Part shown: positions 25,942-34,616 of the stretch, in pieces
How the letters are laid out: each line of letters starts with the position of its first letter
Numbering within the stretch: position 1 is the first letter of the stretch
Assembly (NCBI GenBank): GCA_903837285.1
Contig: CAILUD010000218.1
Span: 1 to 49,076, forward strand
From: an uncultured Bacteroidota bacterium
GTDB lineage: Bacteria > Bacteroidota > Bacteroidia > Bacteroidales > GWA2-32-17
DNA: 49,076 nt
Direction of reading: 5' to 3'
Translations under genes and position numbers: made by a program
The notes under the pieces: model-generated
Databases searched by the model: none
Told to the model about the DNA's origin: nothing
What the model saw: only the letters and a program-made list of their open reading frames with translations

Positions 25942-26997
25942 TTACAATGTTTTAAATAATCTACTCCATCTAAATTCTGATGAGTTATTTGATTTATTTA
26001 TTGAAAACCAAATAAAGCTAGCATTACCTATAATGTGATTTTCTGGGATAAATCCCCAGTATCTACTATCTTTTCCATTGTCACGGTTATCATCCAGCAC
26101 AAAGTAATAATTCATTTTAAAAGTATATTCAGATGTTTCTATATTATTTAGAAATATTTTATTGTCTTTAATATTTATGGTATTATTTTCAAATTTCTCA
26201 ATTACTGTTTTGTATAAATCAATATTTTTAAGGTCCAAAGATACTTTTTTTCCTTTTGCAGGAATAATTATCGGACCAAAATAATCTAAGCTCCAGCTAT
26301 AATGTTCACTTTGAGGGAAAAAAGGAGTATTCCCATTTCCTTTTTTTAATTTCATTAAATTTATTTGTTTAATGTTAGAGTCATTTATTAATGAATCAGA
26401 TGTTTCTTTTGTAATAAATAAATCATAAACATTTTCTTCATCGGTTATACCACCTTCATTGATATTATACTTAGTAAAAAAGTTATTTGATAGATTATTA
26501 TTTGTAATAACTCTATATTTATATTTACAATCTGGCGCATTACCAATGTATTTACTATTTACAAATACTTTTTTATCTGTTATGGCTAAAGTGTCGCCAG
26601 CTATAGCTACACATCGTTTTAGAAGTTGAGTTCTTTTATCAAAAGGCTTATTATTTTCAAGAGGATAGTTAAACAATATTAAATCGTTACGAGAAATTTC
26701 TGAAAAACCAGGAATTCTAAAATACGGTAATTGAACTAATTCAGAATATGATTTTTCCATAAATGGAACACTAAATAAAGTACTTGGAATTCTTGCACCA
26801 TAATTAAGTTTGTTAATAACAATATAATCGCCAGGCATTAAAGTAGATTCCATTTTAGAATCATTTACAATAAATGACTGAAATGCAAAAATTCTGATAA
26901 TAATGAGTAAAACAACTGCTATGAATATAGCTTTAAGCCATTCAGATATTGCACTTTTTTTTTTCTTAACAGTTTTTTTTATTGCTGCTTTTTTCAT
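25942..26997 (-). CDS. Signal peptidase I paralogue lacking the catalytic serine
   Basis: About 351 residues from the ATG at 26997, chosen because it overlaps the lepB stop as ATGA; a TTG at 27027 is in frame but less likely. A basic N-terminus and one membrane helix (about 22-40) lead to box B, which reads NDSKMESTL. The residue aligned with the catalytic Ser96 of the adjacent LepB is Lys48 (AAA, 26856-26854). The general-base lysine is kept (LLKRCVAIAGD, Lys127). Box E is altered from GDNR to DDNRDNGKDSRYWG. The overall fold is retained, so this is either an inactive partner of LepB or an enzyme using the preceding Ser47. Confidence 0.85.
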   Translation of the reverse strand: MKKAAIKKTVKKKKSAISEWLKAIFIAVVLLIIIRIFAFQSFIVNDSKMESTLMPGDYIVINKLNYGARIPSTLFSVPFMEKSYSELVQLPYFRIPGFSEISRNDLILFNYPLENNKPFDKRTQLLKRCVAIAGDTLAITDKKVFVNSKYIGNAPDCKYKYRVITNNNLSNNFFTKYNINEGGITDEENVYDLFITKETSDSLINDSNIKQINLMKLKKGNGNTPFFPQSEHYSWSLDYFGPIIIPAKGKKVSLDLKNIDLYKTVIEKFENNTINIKDNKIFLNNIETSEYTFKMNYYFVLDDNRDNGKDSRYWGFIPENHIIGNASFIWFSINKSNNSSEFRWSRLFKTL

Positions 26998-28370
26998 GGA
27001 TGGATAAAACGAAACATTCTGCTCCAACGTATCTTGTTAAAGAAACTTTTGTCTTTATCTAAAGATAACCATACAAAAACAGCTTTCCCTACAACATGGT
27101 CTTCGGGAACAAAACCCCAAAACCTTCCATCTTGTGAATTGTGACGATTATCTCCCATCATAAAATAATAGTTCATTTTAAAGGTGTAGCTATTGCTTTC
27201 CTTACCATTTATTAGAATTTTATTGTCTTTTATTTGAAAATCATTATTCTCGTATACATCGATAATTCTTTGATAAATAGGTAAATTCTTTAAAGTTAAA
27301 TTTATTGTCTGCCCTTTTTTAGGTAAAGTTATTGGACCAAAATTATCTCTGTTATAACAAATAGTACTATCTTGAGGGAATACATCTTCGCGTTCTGTTA
27401 TTTCATATTCTTTAACTGAAGTTACATTTGGAAATGCACGTATTGTAGCGGCTGTTTCCTCTGTTAAAGGAATAATATATTGTACAATATTAATGTTTTT
27501 AACAGTATCAGTATATGATTGCTGAGTCATTAATGCAAAATTAATATCGTCAGTAGATAAGCCTATTCTTTCAAGGTTTTTAGGATTAAGTGTCAAGCCA
27601 TTTGTTGTAACAATATAATTGTATTGCATTTCTTCAAAATGTACTTGCTTGGTGCCATTAATATAAACTAATCCGTGTTTAACTTCTAAAACATCGCCTG
27701 GAATAGCAACACATCTTTTAATATAGTTTTCTTGTTTATCTACGGGTCTGTATATAATATCACCAAAATTTAATTTATCAGACCAAACGCGTTCACGACC
27801 ATATCTTCTGCACAAATCATAATAGCTTTCATTTGCTCGTTTTAATGCTACAGTATCACCTTCGGGAAAGTTAAAAACTACAATATCGTTTCTTTCTACA
27901 TTACCAAAACCTGCAATTCTTTTGTATGGCCATTTTATCCATTCAACAAAAGAAGGTTTGGTTTCCGACATTGGCATAGTATGGTGTACAAAAGGGAAAG
28001 ATAGTGGTGTGTTTGGTAATTTTGGACCATAACTTACTTTACTTACAAATAAATAATCGCCAACTAATAGAGTTTTTTCCATTGAAGAAGTTGGAATGGT
28101 ATAGGCTTCAATAAAAAACATTCTTATTAATGTTGCCGCAACAACAGCAAAAATTATAGCATCAACCCATTCAATAATTTTATTTGGTTTTTTTCCTCTT
28201 TTTTTCCAGAATGCCCAGTTAACTTTTTTAGAAATATAAATGTCAAATAATATTGGTAATCCCAATAAAATCCAATAATTTCCAACCCAAATAACCCATG
28301 GAATAAAAATTAGAAGAGCAATAATAAATTTCACCCATTTATTTTTTAAAAACTCAAAGTATTGCTTCAT
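26994..28370 (-). CDS. lepB: Signal peptidase I
   Basis: A 458-residue inner-membrane protease that removes signal peptides from Sec-exported proteins. There are two N-terminal helices (about 14-45) plus a third (about 70-87). Box B has the catalytic Ser96 (IPTSSMEKTLLVGDYLFV), box D the general-base lysine (ENYIKRCVAIPGD), and box E MMGDNRHNSQDGRFWG. It is longer than E. coli LepB (324 residues) because of inserts between boxes, typical of Bacteroidota. It lies 17 bases after dapB and overlaps lepB2 by 4 bases (ATGA). Confidence 0.95.
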   Translation of the reverse strand: MKQYFEFLKNKWVKFIIALLIFIPWVIWVGNYWILLGLPILFDIYISKKVNWAFWKKRGKKPNKIIEWVDAIIFAVVAATLIRMFFIEAYTIPTSSMEKTLLVGDYLFVSKVSYGPKLPNTPLSFPFVHHTMPMSETKPSFVEWIKWPYKRIAGFGNVERNDIVVFNFPEGDTVALKRANESYYDLCRRYGRERVWSDKLNFGDIIYRPVDKQENYIKRCVAIPGDVLEVKHGLVYINGTKQVHFEEMQYNYIVTTNGLTLNPKNLERIGLSTDDINFALMTQQSYTDTVKNINIVQYIIPLTEETAATIRAFPNVTSVKEYEITEREDVFPQDSTICYNRDNFGPITLPKKGQTINLTLKNLPIYQRIIDVYENNDFQIKDNKILINGKESNSYTFKMNYYFMMGDNRHNSQDGRFWGFVPEDHVVGKAVFVWLSLDKDKSFFNKIRWSRMFRFIHP

Positions 28371-28387
28371 TTTATACTGTTTTAGTA

Positions 28388-29113
28388 TTATTTGTTAATT
28401 TTTTTATAAAGATCGGACATTGTATAAATTCCTTTTTTATCTACCACAAATTCAGCAGCTAAAATTGCACCTTTTGCAAATCCTTTTCTGTTTTTTGCAA
28501 TATGATTAATTTCTATTCTATCTGACTCAGATTCGAATATAAGACTATGAATTCCTGTTGTTTCATTTATCCTATGAGAAATAATAGGTAAACTATTATT
28601 ATCACATTCTTCAGATTTTTTCCAACAATTAAAGTTTGATAAGTTGGGCAGAATGTTATTTGCTAGTGCTATTGCGGTTCCACTTGGACTATCAATCTTT
28701 TGTGTGTGGTGTGTTTCTTCAATGCTTACATTAAATTCTGGAAAATTATTGAATATATTACTTGTAATAGTTGCTGTTTCGAAGTACAATTTTACTCCAA
28801 TACTAAAATTTGGAGAATAAAATAAAGTACCATTATTTAAAGTACATGCTTTCGAAATTTCTTCAAGTTTTGAAAACCAGCCTGTAGTTCCTGTTATAAT
28901 AGGTATATTGTTTTTAAAACAATATATAATATTATTAGTTACAGAGTCAGGATTTGTAAATTCTATAACAACGTCTGTATTTTCTTTATTTATCAATTCG
29001 ATATTATTCGAATTATTAAAATCAATAATCATTGAAATCTGGTGTCCACATTGAATTGCTTCCAATTCAATTTCTTTTCCCATTTTTCCATATCCTATGA
29101 TTGCGATTTTCAT
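28388..29113 (-). CDS. dapB: 4-hydroxy-tetrahydrodipicolinate reductase
   Basis: A 241-residue cytoplasmic enzyme that reduces the dihydrodipicolinate precursor with NAD(P)H in lysine/diaminopimelate synthesis. The Rossmann start is IIGYGKMGKEIE, with GTTGWF near the nucleotide site, SPNFSIGVKLYFE, and the catalytic/substrate loop ETHHTQKIDSPSGTA with its His-His and Lys. Length matches the family (about 240). It is the first gene of the minus-strand unit; the upstream rplT operon is separated from it by a strong terminator, so its promoter must lie in the 20-30 bases between hairpin and ATG, or expression depends on read-through. Confidence 0.95.
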   Translation of the reverse strand: MKIAIIGYGKMGKEIELEAIQCGHQISMIIDFNNSNNIELINKENTDVVIEFTNPDSVTNNIIYCFKNNIPIITGTTGWFSKLEEISKACTLNNGTLFYSPNFSIGVKLYFETATITSNIFNNFPEFNVSIEETHHTQKIDSPSGTAIALANNILPNLSNFNCWKKSEECDNNSLPIISHRINETTGIHSLIFESESDRIEINHIAKNRKGFAKGAILAAEFVVDKKGIYTMSDLYKKINK

Positions 29114-29141
29114 TAAATATATTTAGGTAAAAATAAAAAAA

Positions 29142-29162
29142 GGGAAGCAAAGATTGCTTCCC
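29142..29162 (-). terminator. Strong rho-independent terminator after rplT
   Basis: A perfect 9-bp stem GGGAAGCAA / TTGCTTCCC with a 3-nt loop. On the minus strand it is followed at once by seven T residues and a further T-rich run. It separates the thrS-infC-rpmI-rplT transcript from dapB. Confidence 0.95.
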
Positions 29163-29185
29163 AAATATATAAATAATGTTAATAC

Positions 29186-29536
29186 TTAAGCAGTTTTAAC
29201 AGATTTTACTATTGCAGCAAATGCTTCAGGATTATTCATTGCTAAATCGGCAAGTGCTTTACGGTTAAGCTCAATACCATTTTTATGAACTGCACCCATA
29301 AATTGGGAATAAGACATATCATGTTCTCTAACGGCTGCATTTATTCTTTGAATCCACAAAGCGCGGAATTCAATTTTTTTCTTGCGGCGATCGCGGTATG
29401 CATAGCTTAGACCTTTTTCCCAAGAATTCTTGGCAACTGTCCAAACATTTTTTCTTGCACCAAAACTACCTCTGGTGAGACTAAGGATTTTTTTTCTACG
29501 TGCTCTTGAAGCAACTGAATTGACTGAACGTGGCAT
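29186..29536 (-). CDS. rplT: 50S ribosomal protein L20
   Basis: A 116-residue basic protein of the large subunit that binds 23S rRNA early in assembly. Conserved stretches: [54 protein letters not shown] and [16 protein letters not shown]. It is the last gene of thrS-infC-rpmI-rplT, 86 bases after rpmI, and is followed by a strong terminator. In other bacteria L20 represses this operon; no such site could be recognised here. Confidence 0.98.
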   Translation of the reverse strand: MPRSVNSVASRARRKKILSLTRGSFGARKNVWTVAKNSWEKGLSYAYRDRRKKKIEFRALWIQRINAAVREHDMSYSQFMGAVHKNGIELNRKALADLAMNNPEAFAAIVKSVKTA

Positions 29537-29622
29537 AATTTTTCTTTTTTTTGAATGGTTAGCGTTCTGTTTTACACAGAAACTTTTTTGCTAATTCATT
29601 CTGTTTAAAAACTCTTTTTAAA

Positions 29623-29820
29623 TTATTTCATGCAAAGTAAAAGTTTTACATTCAATACATTTCCTCTATCAATAGTGGTGAAATGTCCAAGATTTCTTTT
29701 ACGTTTTTTAGATTTCTTGGTTAGAATGTGACTTTTGTAAGCATGTTTCCGTTTAATTTTTCCGGATCCGGTTAATGCAAATCTTTTCTTTGCACCGGAA
29801 TTTGTTTTCATCTTAGGCAT
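29623..29820 (-). CDS. rpmI: 50S ribosomal protein L35
   Basis: A 65-residue basic protein with the L35 start [20 protein letters not shown] and the core [20 protein letters not shown]. It lies between infC (21-base gap) and rplT, in the classic order. Confidence 0.98.
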   Translation of the reverse strand: MPKMKTNSGAKKRFALTGSGKIKRKHAYKSHILTKKSKKRKRNLGHFTTIDRGNVLNVKLLLCMK

Positions 29821-29841
29821 TTTTCAAAACATTAAATTATA

Positions 29842-30414
29842 TCAAACTTTCTTTTTAGACGATTTTGGAGCAAACATCATTATCATTCTTTTTCCTTCAA
29901 GTTTAGGTTCTTGCTCAACTTTTCCGTATTCTTCTAAGTCAGCAACGAATTTCTTAAGTAATTCTTCTCCTTGTTCTTTATAGATGATAGATCTACCTCT
30001 AAAAAAAACATAAGCTTTTACTTTTGAACCATCTTCAAGGAAATTCATAGCATGTTTTAATTTAAAATTGTAATCATGTTCGTCGGTATTTGGGCCGAAA
30101 CGAATTTCTTTAATTACAACTTTTGTAGTTTTTGCTCTGATTTCTTTACTTTTCTTTTTTTGTTGATACAGAAATTTCTGAAAGTCAACAATTTTACAAA
30201 CAGGTGGTTGAGCTGTTGGTGATATTTCAACTAAATCTAATTCCAATTCATCAGCAAGTTTTAATGCGTCATGAATTGAAAAAACTCCAGAGTCTTCGAT
30301 GTTATCGCCTACAAGGCGAACTTCTTTCGCACGAATTCTTTCGTTAGTTGCAAAATAAAGCTCGTTTTCATCTCTTTTACGAGCTCCGTATCGTTTATTA
30401 AATGGCTCAGCTAT
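29842..30414 (-). CDS. infC: Translation initiation factor IF-3, apparent AUA start
   Basis: About 190 residues. It prevents premature subunit joining and proofreads start-codon choice. The N-domain ([43 protein letters not shown]) and C-domain (VKEIRFGP-like [33 protein letters not shown]) are complete. The first ATG/GTG/TTG in frame is a TTG at 30246, inside the conserved N-domain, so it cannot be the real start. Upstream, the only start-like codon between the in-frame TAG and the conserved region is ATA at 30414-30412, 8 bases after AGGAGG. A rare start discriminated by IF-3 is the known autoregulation in E. coli (AUU). The gene lies 23 bases after the thrS stop. Confidence 0.9.
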   Translation of the reverse strand: MAEPFNKRYGARKRDENELYFATNERIRAKEVRLVGDNIEDSGVFSIHDALKLADELELDLVEISPTAQPPVCKIVDFQKFLYQQKKKSKEIRAKTTKVVIKEIRFGPNTDEHDYNFKLKHAMNFLEDGSKVKAYVFFRGRSIIYKEQGEELLKKFVADLEEYGKVEQEPKLEGKRMIMMFAPKSSKKKV

Positions 30415-30422
30415 AGCTTTGT

Positions 30423-30428
30423 CCTCCT
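30423..30428 (-). promoter_or_regulatory. Shine-Dalgarno that fixes the infC start
   Basis: Minus-strand AGGAGG, 8 bases before the ATA codon at 30414-30412. Together with the in-frame stop directly upstream it points to ATA as the infC start. Confidence 0.75.
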
Positions 30429-30437
30429 ATTTATTTT

Positions 30438-32384
30438 TTAATTATGTTCCTCTAACATTTCATCAACTTCCTTTTTGATCTGATTGGCAAAATCTTCGAT
30501 GGTCATGCTACCTTTATCGCCTTCGCTTTGTTTACGAACTGCAATTGTTCCGGTTTGCTCTTCCTTTTCACCTACAATAAGAAGATAAGGAATTCGCTTT
30601 AATTCATTATCTCTTATCTTTTTACCTATCTTTTCGTTTCGGTCGTCAATAAGGGTGCGAATATCGCAATTATTTAACAAATTTTCAACTTTTTTTGCGT
30701 ATTCGTTATATTTTTCACTAATTGGCAGAATTACAGCTTGTTCTGGGGTTAGCCAGAGTGGAAATTTACCTGCTGTATGTTCAATTAGTACAGCAACAAA
30801 ACGCTCCATTGAGCCAAAAGGTGCGCGATGAATCATTACAGGGCGATGTTTTTGATTGTCATTTCCCATGTATTCAAGTTCAAAACGTTCTGGTAAATTA
30901 TAATCTACCTGAATAGTTCCTAATTGCCATTTTCTTCCTAAAGCATCTTTTACCATAAAGTCAAGCTTTGGTCCATAGAAAGCTGCTTCGCCTAATTCAA
31001 CAACGGTATTTAAGCCTTTTTCTGCGGCTGCCTCGATGATTGCGCTTTCAGCTTTTTCCCAATTTTCGTCGCTGCCAATATATTTTTCTTTATTATTTGG
31101 ATCGCGAAGAGAAATCTGACTTACAAAATCTTTAAATTCTAAAGTTTTGAAAATATATAATACTATATCAATAACTTTTAAAAATTCTTCTTTTAACTGA
31201 TCGGGACGGCAGAAAATATGTGCATCGTCTTGAGTAAAACTTCTTACGCGGGTAAGTCCATGTAATTCACCGCTTTGCTCGTAGCGATAAACTGTACCAA
31301 ATTCTGCAAAGCGAATAGGTAAATCGCGGTATGAATGAGGTTTTAATTTATAAATTTCGCAGTGATGAGGGCAATTCATCGGTTTAAGTAAGAATTCTTC
31401 ATCTTCTGCTGGTGTATGAATTGGCTGAAAAGAATCTGCACCGTATTTTGCGTAATGCCCAGAAGTTACATAAAGTTCTTTTTGGCCAATATGTGGAGTA
31501 ATTACAGGTAGATAACCGTATTTTTTCTGAACTTTCTTTAAAAATTGCTCAAGTCTTTCGCGAAGCATAGCTCCTTTTGGTAACCATAATGGTAAACCTG
31601 CCCCAACTTTTTGCGAGAATGCAAATAATTCAAGTTCTTTTCCAATTTTACGATGGTCACGTTTTTTTGCTTCCTCTAGTAAAACTAAATATTCTTCAAG
31701 TAGTTTTTGTTTTGGAAAAGTAATACCATAAATTCTGGTTAACTGTTTATTTTTTTCATTTCCTCTCCAATATGCTCCTGCCAGACTTAAAAGTTTTACT
31801 GCTTTAATAAAACTTGAATCAGGAAGATGTGGTCCACGACAAAGATCTGTGAAGTTTCCTTGTTTATAAAGAGTTATAGTTCCGTCTTCTAGTTCGTTAA
31901 TTAGTTCTATTTTAAGTGGATCATTCTTTTTTGTAAAAAAATCTAGGGCTTCAGCTTTTGAGATATCTTCACGAACAAATACACATTTGGTTCTTGATAA
32001 TTCAAGTATTTTTTGTTCTATTTTAGGTAAGTCGCTATCAGTAAGAATTATTCCTTCTGGTAAATCAACGTCGTAGTAAAATCCGTTTTCTATAACAGGA
32101 CCAATACCGAATTTTGTACCAGGATAATAAAATTCAATGGCTTCGGCTAAAATATGAGCAGAACTATGCCAAAGTGCGTGTTTGCCTTCATCTTGTTCCC
32201 ACTTATGTAATTTTATTGATGCGTCAATATTAATAGGTCGGTTAATATCCCATAGCTCATCATTAACAGAAATTGATAGAATTTCTTGTGCTAAGCTATT
32301 ACTTAGACTTTTAGCTATGTCGTAACCATTAGTTCCACTTTCGTATTCTCTAACTTTATTATCTGGAAAAGTAATTTTTATCAT
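30438..32384 (-). CDS. thrS: Threonyl-tRNA synthetase
   Basis: About 648 residues from the ATG at 32384 ([10 protein letters not shown]), the usual family start; a longer frame to 32447 would run through the promoter. An N-terminal TGS domain (1-60) and the editing domain with [10 protein letters not shown] and a zinc-type second-additional domain are followed by the class II core with [10 protein letters not shown] (metal Cys/His), [20 protein letters not shown] (motif 2) and [11 protein letters not shown] (motif 3), then an anticodon-binding domain. It charges tRNA-Thr. It is the first gene of thrS-infC-rpmI-rplT, driven by a near-perfect Bacteroidota promoter at 32405-32435. Confidence 0.97.
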   Translation of the reverse strand: MIKITFPDNKVREYESGTNGYDIAKSLSNSLAQEILSISVNDELWDINRPINIDASIKLHKWEQDEGKHALWHSSAHILAEAIEFYYPGTKFGIGPVIENGFYYDVDLPEGIILTDSDLPKIEQKILELSRTKCVFVREDISKAEALDFFTKKNDPLKIELINELEDGTITLYKQGNFTDLCRGPHLPDSSFIKAVKLLSLAGAYWRGNEKNKQLTRIYGITFPKQKLLEEYLVLLEEAKKRDHRKIGKELELFAFSQKVGAGLPLWLPKGAMLRERLEQFLKKVQKKYGYLPVITPHIGQKELYVTSGHYAKYGADSFQPIHTPAEDEEFLLKPMNCPHHCEIYKLKPHSYRDLPIRFAEFGTVYRYEQSGELHGLTRVRSFTQDDAHIFCRPDQLKEEFLKVIDIVLYIFKTLEFKDFVSQISLRDPNNKEKYIGSDENWEKAESAIIEAAAEKGLNTVVELGEAAFYGPKLDFMVKDALGRKWQLGTIQVDYNLPERFELEYMGNDNQKHRPVMIHRAPFGSMERFVAVLIEHTAGKFPLWLTPEQAVILPISEKYNEYAKKVENLLNNCDIRTLIDDRNEKIGKKIRDNELKRIPYLLIVGEKEEQTGTIAVRKQSEGDKGSMTIEDFANQIKKEVDEMLEEHN

Positions 32385-32404
32385 TATTTTAAATTTTCGA
32401 GGTG

Positions 32405-32435
32405 CAAAGATATGTATTTGTTGAATATGCACAAA
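32405..32435 (-). promoter_or_regulatory. Bacteroidota-type promoter of the thrS operon
   Basis: On the minus strand: TTTG (32435-32432), a 19-base spacer, then TATCTTTG (32412-32405), both matching the -33 TTTG and -7 TAnnTTTG consensus. Expected start of transcription is near 32398, about 14 bases before the thrS ATG, so there is no room for a leader riboswitch. Confidence 0.8.
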
Positions 32436-32551
32436 TTGTAAAATCAAATATTCTGGATTTTTAATTCAATAAATTTTAAATAGAATAAATTAATTAACTA
32501 AATGCATTTAGAGATTTATCTGTAAAAGACTTTAGATCTTTAATAAAGTAT

Positions 32552-32559
32552 TATATTTG
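32552..32559 (+). promoter_or_regulatory. Bacteroidota-type -7 element for the Omp28-like gene
   Basis: TATATTTG, an exact TAnnTTTG, 40 bases before the ATG, with TTTA about 17 bases upstream as a weak -33. Confidence 0.55.
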
Positions 32560-32599
32560 TAACAAGATAATTTCATTTTTTAACTAAAAATAAATAAAT

Positions 32600-34474
32600 A
32601 TGAAAAAAGTTTACTTGTCATTTTTGGTTTTAGTAGTGAGCTGTTTAAGTTTGAATGCTCAGGTTTTATATTCTGATAATTTTGATGCATTCACATCAGG
32701 TGCAAAAGTAGCTCAAACAATTGGTACTGCATTTTGGACTACATGGTCAACTGCTCCAGGTGGTGCAGAAGATGCTGTTTTTTCGAACACACAATCTTTA
32801 AGCCCATCAAATTCAATTTACGTATCAGGAGCAAATGATTTAATTTTTAAAGCAGGCGCAAAAACTACTGGTCGTTATGAATTAAGTTGGAAAATGTTTG
32901 TTCCAACTAATAATATTGGATATTTCAATTTATTACAGACTTTTAGTGGAAATACAAGTGTTTATGGTTTTCAGGCATATATTTATAATGATTCTATTAT
33001 TATTGATGCAGGTGGTGCTTCGGCAGCAAGTGCTCAATTTTCAAAAAATACTTGGCATGCTGTTAAAATGATAGTAGATGTTGATGATGATTTTGCAACA
33101 TTATATGTTGATGCAAACGAAGTTGTAAGTTACAAGTGGAGCTCAGGTACAGATGGAGCGGGTTCAATTCATAAATTGGATGCAATTGATTTTTATGCAT
33201 GGGATGGAACAGGTTCACCAACAACAATCACAAATGGCTCAACAGTTGGATATTATGTAGATGATATTAATTATGAGCAGGTTGTAGCTCCTGAGTCCCC
33301 TTCTAATTTAACTGCTGTTTTAAATGGATTAAATGTTGATGTTGCATGGACAGCTCCAACTGTTGCTCCAGATTCATATAAATTAAGTAGAAATGGAATA
33401 GTTGTTTATACTACTCCATCAAATGTTACTTATACAGATAATGGCCCATGGCCAAATAATTATGATTATGTAGTAAGAGCACATACTATTAATTCAGGTT
33501 ATTCTCATTCTTCTAATTCTGTAAGTGTATTAGTACCTGGTGGTGTTACTAGAAATCTAGTTTTAATGGAAGAAGGAACCTCAATTAGTTGTACATATTG
33601 TCCATACGCAGCAATGGGAATTCGCGATTTAATCGATGTAAACAATAAAGATGCAGTAGGAGTTGCTTATCACCCAAATAGTCTATGGGGTTCTTTTGCT
33701 GATGCGTATACAAATGCTTCATCAGTAGCTCGTATGTTGTATTATAATATTACCGGGCTTCCATCTGTTGCCGTTGATGGAAATTTAAAATTTGAAGGAG
33801 TTTATGGTTCGGTAACTCAATATCCATATTATCTTACTGTATATAATGAAAGAATTGCATTACCTTCATTTCATAATATTAATGTATCAATTGTTCCAAC
33901 AACTACAGATAATTATACAGCCACAATAACTGTTGATCAGTCTTATGAGGCTTGGACATCTGGAATTAAACTTCATACTGTTTTAACCGAATCAAATATT
34001 CCGCAAGCTTGGTTAGGCCAAACCGAGTTAGATTGTGTTGCTAGAGGAATGTTCCCTGATGAAAATGGAACTGATTTAGATTTTTCTACTATAAATACCC
34101 AAACAGTTGTGTTAAATTTCTCAACTGCTGGGTTTGTTAAAAATAATTGCGAGTTCGTAGCTTTTATTCAACATGATGCTTCAAAAGAAGTAACACAAGT
34201 TGTTAAGGTTGATATGTCGAGTATTTTAGGGATTAAAGAACTAAACGGTGAGAGAATCAGTATTTATCCTAACCCAGCTTTTGAATATTTAATGTTGAAT
34301 TCAACTGGAAAAGGGACAATGACTATTTCTGATATTACTGGAAAAATTGTTTATAGTTCAGTAATTAATAATACAACTCAATATACAGATATTTCTAAAT
34401 TTGCAAAAGGAGTATATGTTGTGAAAGTAACTTCAAACGAAAATACATTTACTCAAAAACTTGTTATTGAGTAA
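32600..34474 (+). CDS. Secreted Omp28-like protein with T9SS type A sorting domain
   Basis: A 624-residue protein with a signal peptide (1-20, SLNAQ). A LamG/jelly-roll-like beta domain (about 22-230; DNFDAFTSGAKV, ELSWKMFVP, YVDDINYEQ) and a fibronectin type III-like domain (about 236-318; SPSNLTAVLNGLNVDVAW) precede an Omp28-like thioredoxin-fold region (about 320-470). The latter keeps a CxxC at Cys331-Cys334 (TSISCTYCPYAAMG) and the PSVAVDG loop. The C-terminal T9SS sorting domain starts at IYPNPAFEYL and ends KLVIE. Omp28 relatives are surface proteins of unclear role; the CxxC could be redox-active. It has its own promoter and terminator. Confidence 0.88.
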   Translation: MKKVYLSFLVLVVSCLSLNAQVLYSDNFDAFTSGAKVAQTIGTAFWTTWSTAPGGAEDAVFSNTQSLSPSNSIYVSGANDLIFKAGAKTTGRYELSWKMFVPTNNIGYFNLLQTFSGNTSVYGFQAYIYNDSIIIDAGGASAASAQFSKNTWHAVKMIVDVDDDFATLYVDANEVVSYKWSSGTDGAGSIHKLDAIDFYAWDGTGSPTTITNGSTVGYYVDDINYEQVVAPESPSNLTAVLNGLNVDVAWTAPTVAPDSYKLSRNGIVVYTTPSNVTYTDNGPWPNNYDYVVRAHTINSGYSHSSNSVSVLVPGGVTRNLVLMEEGTSISCTYCPYAAMGIRDLIDVNNKDAVGVAYHPNSLWGSFADAYTNASSVARMLYYNITGLPSVAVDGNLKFEGVYGSVTQYPYYLTVYNERIALPSFHNINVSIVPTTTDNYTATITVDQSYEAWTSGIKLHTVLTESNIPQAWLGQTELDCVARGMFPDENGTDLDFSTINTQTVVLNFSTAGFVKNNCEFVAFIQHDASKEVTQVVKVDMSSILGIKELNGERISIYPNPAFEYLMLNSTGKGTMTISDITGKIVYSSVINNTTQYTDISKFAKGVYVVKVTSNENTFTQKLVIE

Positions 34475-34494
34475 ATTATATTAAAATATTTTTA

Positions 34495-34527
34495 AAATGC
34501 CTGATTAAAATTCAGGCATTTTTTTTT
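34495..34527 (+). terminator. Rho-independent terminator after the Omp28-like gene
   Basis: AAATGCCTGA (34495-34504) pairs with TCAGGCATTT (34512-34521) around a 7-nt loop, followed by a run of T to 34527. Confidence 0.93.
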
Positions 34528-34583
34528 AATAAAAATCTAATTCTTTCAATTTATTATAACTTTAAATAAAAGTTCTAAATGTT

Positions 34584-34591
34584 TATCTTTG
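34584..34591 (+). promoter_or_regulatory. Bacteroidota-type -7 element for purB
   Basis: TATCTTTG, an exact TAnnTTTG, 25 bases before the purB ATG; no strong -33 was found. Confidence 0.6.
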
Positions 34592-34616
34592 TTGCTTAGT
34601 AAAAATTAAATATTTA

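Noticed and set aside
26997..27027. TTG start for the LepB paralogue at 27027
   Set aside because: ATG 26997 overlaps the lepB stop as ATGA and starts a typical basic N-terminus.
30240..30430. Truncated infC lacking its N-domain
   Set aside because: The N-domain is fully encoded upstream of the first ordinary start codon; only the start codon is unusual.
32385..32447. Longer N-terminus of ThrS
   Set aside because: It would run through the thrS promoter; MIKITFPDN at 32384 is the family start.
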